Shown: piece by piece, positions 58,248-64,000 of the stretch
Numbering within the stretch: the first letter of the stretch is position 1
Layout of the letters: every line of letters begins with the position of its first letter
NCBI GenBank assembly: GCA_001557505.1
Contig: LSAX01000010.1
Span: forward strand, 1,984,001 to 2,048,000
Direction: 5' to 3'
Length of the DNA: 64,000 bases
Origin: Reticulascus tulasneorum
Lineage: Eukaryota > Ascomycota > Sordariomycetes > Glomerellales > Reticulascaceae
Notes under the pieces: generated by a model
Told to the model about the DNA's origin: nothing
The model's input: only the letters and a program-made list of their open reading frames with translations
Database searches by the model: none
Position numbers and translations under genes: made by a program

Positions 58248-61200
58248 GATGGATGTGAGGAGGGAGGGGACGAAGAGCGTGATTTGAGCCTAGCTGTCTC
58301 TACAAAATCGCTAGCGAAAAGCAGGCCATCTGGATTCGAATATCGTCGTCGAGCAGCTGTCAACTACCTACTGCAGAGTGGACGTCGAGGTGATGATCCT
58401 GGAGGTATCACGAGGAAAGGAGGGGCATTGGAGCAGACGCAACCGGGAAGCAAGCTATGATGAGCCTAACATGTGCAAGGATCAGCTCCGTGACTGATCC
58501 CGCGTACATGTTATTTTTCTTCCCCGGTTGGAGTTTGCGCAAGGGACCCTAGACCTGTCAACTTTTGGAGGCGAGAGGTCTGTGCGCGGCCGCAGGCGAG
58601 CAAACTGCTGGACATTGCTGATTTGGTATGTAGGATTGATTGCTCAGGAGTACCCCCATCCAGGCAGCTAGTCCAACCTTGGCAGCAGTAAACGATGCTG
58701 TAGCTTCATCAAAAGTGTCCGTCTGTCTGTGTGTCTGCCAACCTTCGATGCCGGCTCCAACATGGAATCGTGGGACGATGGAATTAGTGGATGGTCAGAT
58801 GCGGGTGCGGGAAGGCTGATGGGCATGGCTCATGGCTGCGATAAGCCATTGGTTGATGCGGTGCTATGGCTGTCGACGGAACCAGGTAAGATTTAGGGTC
58901 GTGCATATGATGTGCAGTAAATGTTAAGCTTCACACGGTGGTGCCATCGATGGATCTGGTTCTCCGGACTGAGATCTACTACGACTGCAGAACAGTACTA
59001 CCTCGATACATACGGTACCCACGAGGCAGGAAGACTGATAAATTTCCAGACCTTGATGGTGTCGGTTTTTGCATGGCTAAAGCTCCTTTATAATTTGCTG
59101 ACTGGCATAATCTTTTACCCGTGCCTGCATGGGTAGATACTTGCCCGCTGGGACGATGTTTGGCAGAGTAGGTGGCCTCGTCTACGGACTAGCCAGATGC
59201 TGATTCTGACCTCTTTTATTTTCGATGTTTCCCAAGCTGTCAGCTAGCCGCAGGAATAGCAGGGTAGATTTGAACGTCAACTACTACAAGGCATGTCAAC
59301 TTGCCGAATCTTAGATAAAATGAAACAAATTTGGACGATTGACGTATGGCACGGATGTAATTACGGAGTACTAGAGGTAGGTACCTAAAGTAGTGAGTAT
59401 AATGCCTACATATCTTTCATAATGACTGACTGCCTTGGTTGACACATGTAACAAGTTGTATTGTGGCGGCACCCGTTGAAAGAAAGAGAGAGATAGATTT
59501 GAGAGAGAGAGTCCAGAGACAGGTCCCGCAGCTACGTAAGCGAGGTAGCTCATGGACAATTGCGGGGCGCTGAATGGTGTGACTTTTTGGCGCCAGACCT
59601 CGGCATCTCTTTGGGGAACAATGGCATACGTACAGCGTGCAGGACGTGTAAGTTATGGCCTAATTACCCCACAAATCATCAGTCAAATAAGCGTCTGACA
59701 TGCACATAAGATCTTTCCAAGTTTCTGAAATGATTCTTATGTAACTAGTCACTGTCTACGTTTGGCACTCAGCTCGTAATCCCACGACGACGAGGCCATT
59801 CCTGACACGTGCCGGACTACTGTACCCATCCCACACACTGATCCATGATAAACTGGGGCTGCGCACACACACCAGGTAAGCCAAACGTCGGCTCGGTCAC
59901 ATGGCAAATCCCCCAAACTCCTTCCCTGCCTCCGTAAGGATGCAAGATGTTGGTCTTGGTCTTGGTCTTGTCCGGCCCCAGGATTGAATGAGGAAGTCGG
60001 CCCCGGATGGATCGTGTTTTGTTGAGAATCCCACCCAGAGTATGTACGCACATACGTATGTATGTATGTATATGTAGGTATGTATGTATGTATGTATGCA
60101 CCTCACCTCGTGACGAATAGCTGTCTGCCTCAGGCGAGTTGGTATGCAGGCTCGCTGGCAGGCGGCTCTATGCGGGAAAACAGGATGAACGCGCTCCTGA
60201 CCAACCGTTGCCTGCAAGAGATCTCCTACCAAGTTCGTGTTTTTGAATGGCTGAGTGGCTTGGTCGACGAATATTGGAGGTGAAGAGCATGAGAAGAATG
60301 TGCTGCGCTGCGTCAACACACAGATCGGGGGGTGTGTGTCAGTGAGGTGCAGATTATCTGCCTTAGTACGTATTACTAGGAATTGTCCTACCTTATCCTC
60401 CCGCTGCGCTTCAGCCCTGTCTGCAGTCCCTCGTCCATCGTCTCAATACGCACTCCAGATTTGCGTGAAAGACATTCCGATTGTATGCAGCCGTCTCTTA
60501 CGATCCCCTTCACCAATCTGGACCTCCCTTACAACACCATGCACCTAGGTGGTTTACTCTTCGTAATCCCGTGCTTGAGCAGTGACTTTAGTACCTGCGT
60601 AGTGACATATCGAAACCCCGATCTTGCAAATGACCTCACAATCCCAATCAACCCCACCATTGGATAAAAAATTACGGCTCTCAGGGCCCCCGGTCGAATC
60701 GAGCCTAGTGCCTCCCAACAAATTCACGACGTGCCGCCTCGTCAGGGGTCCAAACTTTTTTGTGCTGTTGACCACTCAACCCCGCTGTACTGAACGTCTG
60801 ATGTGGAACGTCAACCAACTCAACGCAGATTTCCTTAACAGACTCCGGGTACCCTTTGTTGGACAATGCCCAGTCTACCAAGGTTCTTTTTTTTCCTCGA
60901 ACTATTTCCCCCTCTCAGGTGCTGAACGGGACGGGCCAGAGAACCTCAACCCCAGCCCGGCCGCCCAAACCCCAGAAGCTCCTCTCTCAGCGGATGTGAC
61001 GATTGTATGGGGCCAGGCGGGTCGGGTGGGATGGACATGAGGAGAGGAATTCGAGTATTTTATTCGGCATTGCCATTGAAGGTCGCGAGCTACATAAAGT
61101 TAAAGCTCCCAAAGGTGTTCTTCTCGTAACTCAAATGGGCCGGCCGGCTTGGGAACAATATTGAACAATCCCCGTCCGCCTCCAGAATTCTTCAACATCT

Positions 61201-61953
61201 CTCAACCAGAGAGAGCTGCCGAGGTAAATGATAAGACTCCAATCACAAGCCTCTTTGACTGGGGAATTGCTACTATTGATCGCTTCCCCCTCGTATCCTC
61301 CCTCCTACGTGCCCAGCCAGGTGGTTACGTAGCAGGAAAAGTGGCCCATGCCCAGGGGACCAAGCCGTGGCAAACCCATCTAGCTTGGTACGGCCTTTGA
61401 ATGAATCAGGGTAAAGGTACGAAACAATGTTACTGCTGCAGATGCCCACTTCCGTCGGGCACTTTCCTTGCCAAAATCTTAAGACCTTGATGATCCCCTC
61501 AACCGCATCTTTCTAGAACTTCCCCTCTTCCGCATCCTCCTCATCCTCCTCGTCCTCTTCCTCTTATACTACTACCCCCTCTGCCCTGCTCCCCCAGCCT
61601 ACTGTCCCTGGGTCCTTGCTCATTCTTGTCCATCGACAATTCGTTCCTAATCCTCTTTCATAGTCAACGGCAGCCTCCCCGTACCTGAACACTTTTGAGT
61701 TGCCCCTCGGGTCCTGTTTCTCTTTCCTCAAACAGCTCCAGACCATCTCGTTGTTGAGATTGTCGAGGCGATACAGGGTTGGAAGCTAGCACTGCACTTG
61801 TCGCGTGCTCAAATACCCATTTCCGAATTGCACCCAAAATTAGCTTTCCGATCTCGCGAGCGAGGAACCACCAATATCGAGCGATCGACTTACACCGAAA
61901 ATCTGCACACTTCCGCCCAAAGTTCTGCCTAACCGGCTCTGCTCAGACCTGCA
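58248..61953. other. 3.7-kb spacer: divergent promoters of fatty alcohol oxidase and ELO
   Basis: No gene is supported. A GTAT microsatellite is at 60054-60099, a GA-rich stretch at 59478-59512, and GGTCTT repeats near 59952-59969. A pyrimidine-rich stretch at 61513-61566 precedes the ELO gene and may mark its transcription start. The frames at 60624-61040 and 61149-61400 look fortuitous. Confidence 0.5.
60054..60099. repeat. (GTAT)n microsatellite
   Basis: About ten copies of the tetranucleotide with two interruptions. It lies between the fatty alcohol oxidase and ELO promoters. Confidence 0.85.
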
Positions 61954-63503
61954 ATGGCTTCAAATATCATGGCGTTTGCCGAATTGCCATCTGCCTCGCT
62001 CTTCACCTTTCCGCCAGCGAGCGATCCACTCCCAATTCCACCTCCCCCACCAGGCTCGAGCAGCTGGGCTCCACCGTTCGAAATCCCAGACCATATCTTC
62101 ACAGCTGCGTTGGACCCAAAAGTCCCGCTCACCATTGCTTGTCTTTATGCCGTCTCTGTGAAAGCATTGAACATCTACAACCAGTCGAGGAATCGCAAGC
62201 CGTGGGCCATCAGCAAGACGAAGCCTTTCTTCGTTTTTGTTGTTGTCCACAATGTCTTTCTCGCCGTGTACTCGGCCTGGACATTCTGGGGCATGCTGGG
62301 AGGCATGCGGAGAAGTGTCGTGAACCCCATGGGTCCCGATGGCTTGGCGGGCCTTGCCGACAGCATGTGCCAACTCAATGGCCACCCCGGCCTGGGAGGT
62401 GCAACCATTTTCGACGAGTCCCTTGGGAAATGGACCAGCATCTCAGGCGCATCCGCGTTAGGAATTGACGGCTCGCCCAGCAGGCTTCCTGGAGGCCGAA
62501 TCTGGAACGAGGGACTGGCCTTCTATGGCTGGATCTTCTACCTCAGCAAGTTTTATGAGGTGCTCGACACGTTCATCATTCTCGCCAAGGGCAAGCCCAG
62601 TTCGACCCTCCAAACTTACCACCATGCCGGCGCAATGATGTGCATGTGGGCTGGCATGCGCTACATGTCCGCGCCGATTTGGATGTTTGTCCTGGTCAAC
62701 TCGTTCATCCACGCCATGATGGTAAGTGCAATCCGAAATCCCGAATGTCAAGCTTTTGTGAAATATGGGCTGACTCGGCCTCTGTACAGTACACATACTA
62801 TACCCTTACAGCTTTCAACATCCGCATTCCGCAACTCATGAAGCGTAGCTTGACCTCACTCCAAATCACACAATTCCTGGTTGGAGCCTCGTACGCAATG
62901 GTGCACTCGTTCATTTCATATACAGTGCCGGTGACAGTCACTGTTGAGAAAGCTGCCGATGCCGCTGCTGCGGCAATCACTAGCACGGCCGCCACACCGG
63001 ACGCAACGGGCTTATTGGACAATGTAAAGCAGCTTGTCTTTGGAGCCGCATCCAAGGCTTCGGCGGCGGCAGCGGCAGCTGTTTCTGCACCAGCAGCTCC
63101 GAAGTCGGTAGTGACCACCGAGACGATATATGTTACTCAGCCCTGCATCACCACCAGCGGCGAGACATTCGCCATCTGGCTGAATGTGCTCTACCTCGCC
63201 CCTCTGACATACCTCTTCGTCATGTTCTTCATCCGCAGCTACGCGAGACGCAGCAACGCGGAGGCGGGCAAGATCAAGGGCAAGACTGCCAGGCGCGAGA
63301 GCAATGTCACCCTGGCAGAGAAGGCGGGCTGGGATGCGGCGAGGGATACCACCCGCGAGGTTTACGGTGACGTCGATGAGAGTGCTGTCGGCGACGATGT
63401 CGTGGGGGCTGCACAGAGGAGGCAGACAAGATCCAATGGCCGTGCAAACGGCAAGGCGAACGGACATGTCAACGGACATGCCAACGGGGCGCTCAAGCAC
63501 TGA
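61954..63503 (+). CDS. Fatty-acid elongase (ELO family, very-long-chain 3-oxoacyl synthase)
   Basis: Two exons, 61954-62721 and 62790-63503, give 493 residues, longer than the 300-350 usual for ELO proteins. The ELO box KFYEVLDT is at 199-206 and the histidine box reads QTYHHAGAMM (220-229), so the first His of HxxHH is Gln. YTYYTLTA, NIRIPQLMKRSLTSLQITQF and further helices follow. Between the sixth and seventh predicted transmembrane helices there is an insertion of about 80 residues, rich in Ala (EKAADAAAAAITSTAATP). The C-terminus is an Asn-Gly-Lys/His repeat (NGKANGHVNGHANGALKH), not a dilysine ER signal. The enzyme condenses malonyl-CoA with acyl-CoA in the ER. Confidence 0.9.
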
Positions 63504-63874
63504 GCTTATGCGAGACTAGCGAGAGACTAGAATGCATCTGGGACCGGGCTTCAGGGTCGTTGTTATCGTCTCTAATCTAGAGCTGCGGCGCCACTAAGGC
63601 GTTCAGTTGGGACCAAAAATGGGCGGCGTCATATGCATTTTCACGGGGCTTTTTCTTTCGAACAGACCGTCCGTTTAGACCAATATTTCAAAAAACTTCC
63701 ATTGTAAATACGAATAGACCTTAGGTCAGGAGAGAGTTATACGATTAGACGCGATTCACTCAGCATCAGTATCGTGTCAGCATCAAATCCGCCATCTTAC
63801 CTCACTCCCAACCTTGTGCCGCGAGTACCCAGAGTTGAAATTGATCACATGTACGAGGTGGGCGCGAGAGCTCA
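63504..63874. other. Intergenic between convergent 3' ends
   Basis: These 371 bases hold the ELO 3' UTR and that of the right-edge gene. Nothing else is seen. Confidence 0.55.
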
Positions 63875-64000
63875 TCAGATGTAAGCTTTGATGGGAAAGG
63901 CTAACTCAATTCGACTATCCCCCGCCGGGGCCATCTCCCCCGAACCACCGCCCGCCGCAATCTCCAGGCCATGGGTTTCCAACCAGGCCTCTCCCTGTCC
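63875..64000 (-). CDS. 3' end of an unidentified protein (partial)
   Basis: A minus-strand frame enters from the right edge and ends with TGA at 63877-63875, giving 41 C-terminal residues. It starts GQGEAWLETHGLEI, passes through a Gly/Ser/Ala-rich loop and ends with SRIELAFPIKAYI. The composition and a defined hydrophobic C-terminus suggest real coding sequence, but I recognise no family from this fragment. Confidence 0.45.
   Translation of the reverse strand, partial: GQGEAWLETHGLEIAAGGGSGEMAPAGDSRIELAFPIKAYI

Noticed and set aside
60624..61400. Frames upstream of ELO (60624-61040 and 61149-61400)
   Set aside because: No homology features, no splice junction joining them, and they lie in the probable promoter and leader of ELO.
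55657..63503. A lipid or secondary-metabolite gene cluster at the right end
   Set aside because: Only fatty alcohol oxidase and ELO are present, 3.7 kb apart; no synthase, transporter or regulator accompanies them.

Overview
This window is nuclear DNA of a filamentous ascomycete (Pezizomycotina). The evidence is short GT-AG introns of about 50-70 nt with CTAAC/CTGAC-type branch sites, fungal-specific families (Smp3, Sip3, DUF3074, fatty alcohol oxidase, Skp1/SconC), compact intron-bearing genes on both strands, and balanced base composition. All gene models were spliced by hand from donor, acceptor and frame agreement. Twenty complete protein genes and two edge fragments are supported. I found no tRNA, rRNA, CRISPR array or transposon.

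0-13.6 kb: the 3' end of a small protein (possibly EthD-like), then the splicing factor CWC15 and the exosome subunit RRP45, divergent from a 276-bp promoter. Next come the Arf-like GTPase ARL3/ARFRP1 with an unusual GC-AG intron, an NADH pyrophosphatase of the NUDT12/Npy1 type, a PQ-loop vacuolar transporter, an MCT-type MFS transporter, a tiny CYSTM-like cysteine-rich gene and a small-subunit catalase.

13.6-29 kb: a 3-kb spacer, then ARL1 divergent from ribosomal protein eL39, SKP1 divergent from the GPI mannosyltransferase SMP3, a single-pass protein with an Apple/PAN-like ectodomain, a secreted cysteine-rich protein with a predicted GPI anchor, and ribosomal protein uL1 (RPL10A) with eight exons, the first of only 4 nt.

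29-42 kb: the large HEAT-repeat protein Trm732/THADA, a DUF3074 (START-like) coiled-coil protein, and Sip3, a BAR-PH-GRAM-VASt lipid-transfer protein. 42-55.6 kb: a gene-poor block of about 13.6 kb, rich in microsatellites and homopolymers, holding one unrecognised protein gene (49406-50431). 55.6-64 kb: fatty alcohol oxidase and an ELO fatty-acid elongase with an alanine-rich insertion, separated by 3.7 kb of non-coding DNA, then the 3' end of an unidentified gene.

Functionally the window is mostly housekeeping: RNA processing and translation (CWC15, RRP45, Trm732, eL39, uL1), Golgi GTPases (ARL3 and ARL1), lipid handling (Sip3, DUF3074, fatty alcohol oxidase, ELO), surface and GPI biology (SMP3, Apple-like protein, cysteine-rich GPI protein) and redox (catalase, NADH pyrophosphatase). 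I see no clear new multi-gene system. The best leads are the isolated unknown gene in the 13.6-kb gene-poor block, a promoter element shared by the two ribosomal protein genes, the non-canonical ARL3 intron, the ELO insertion, and the adjacent pair of surface proteins.
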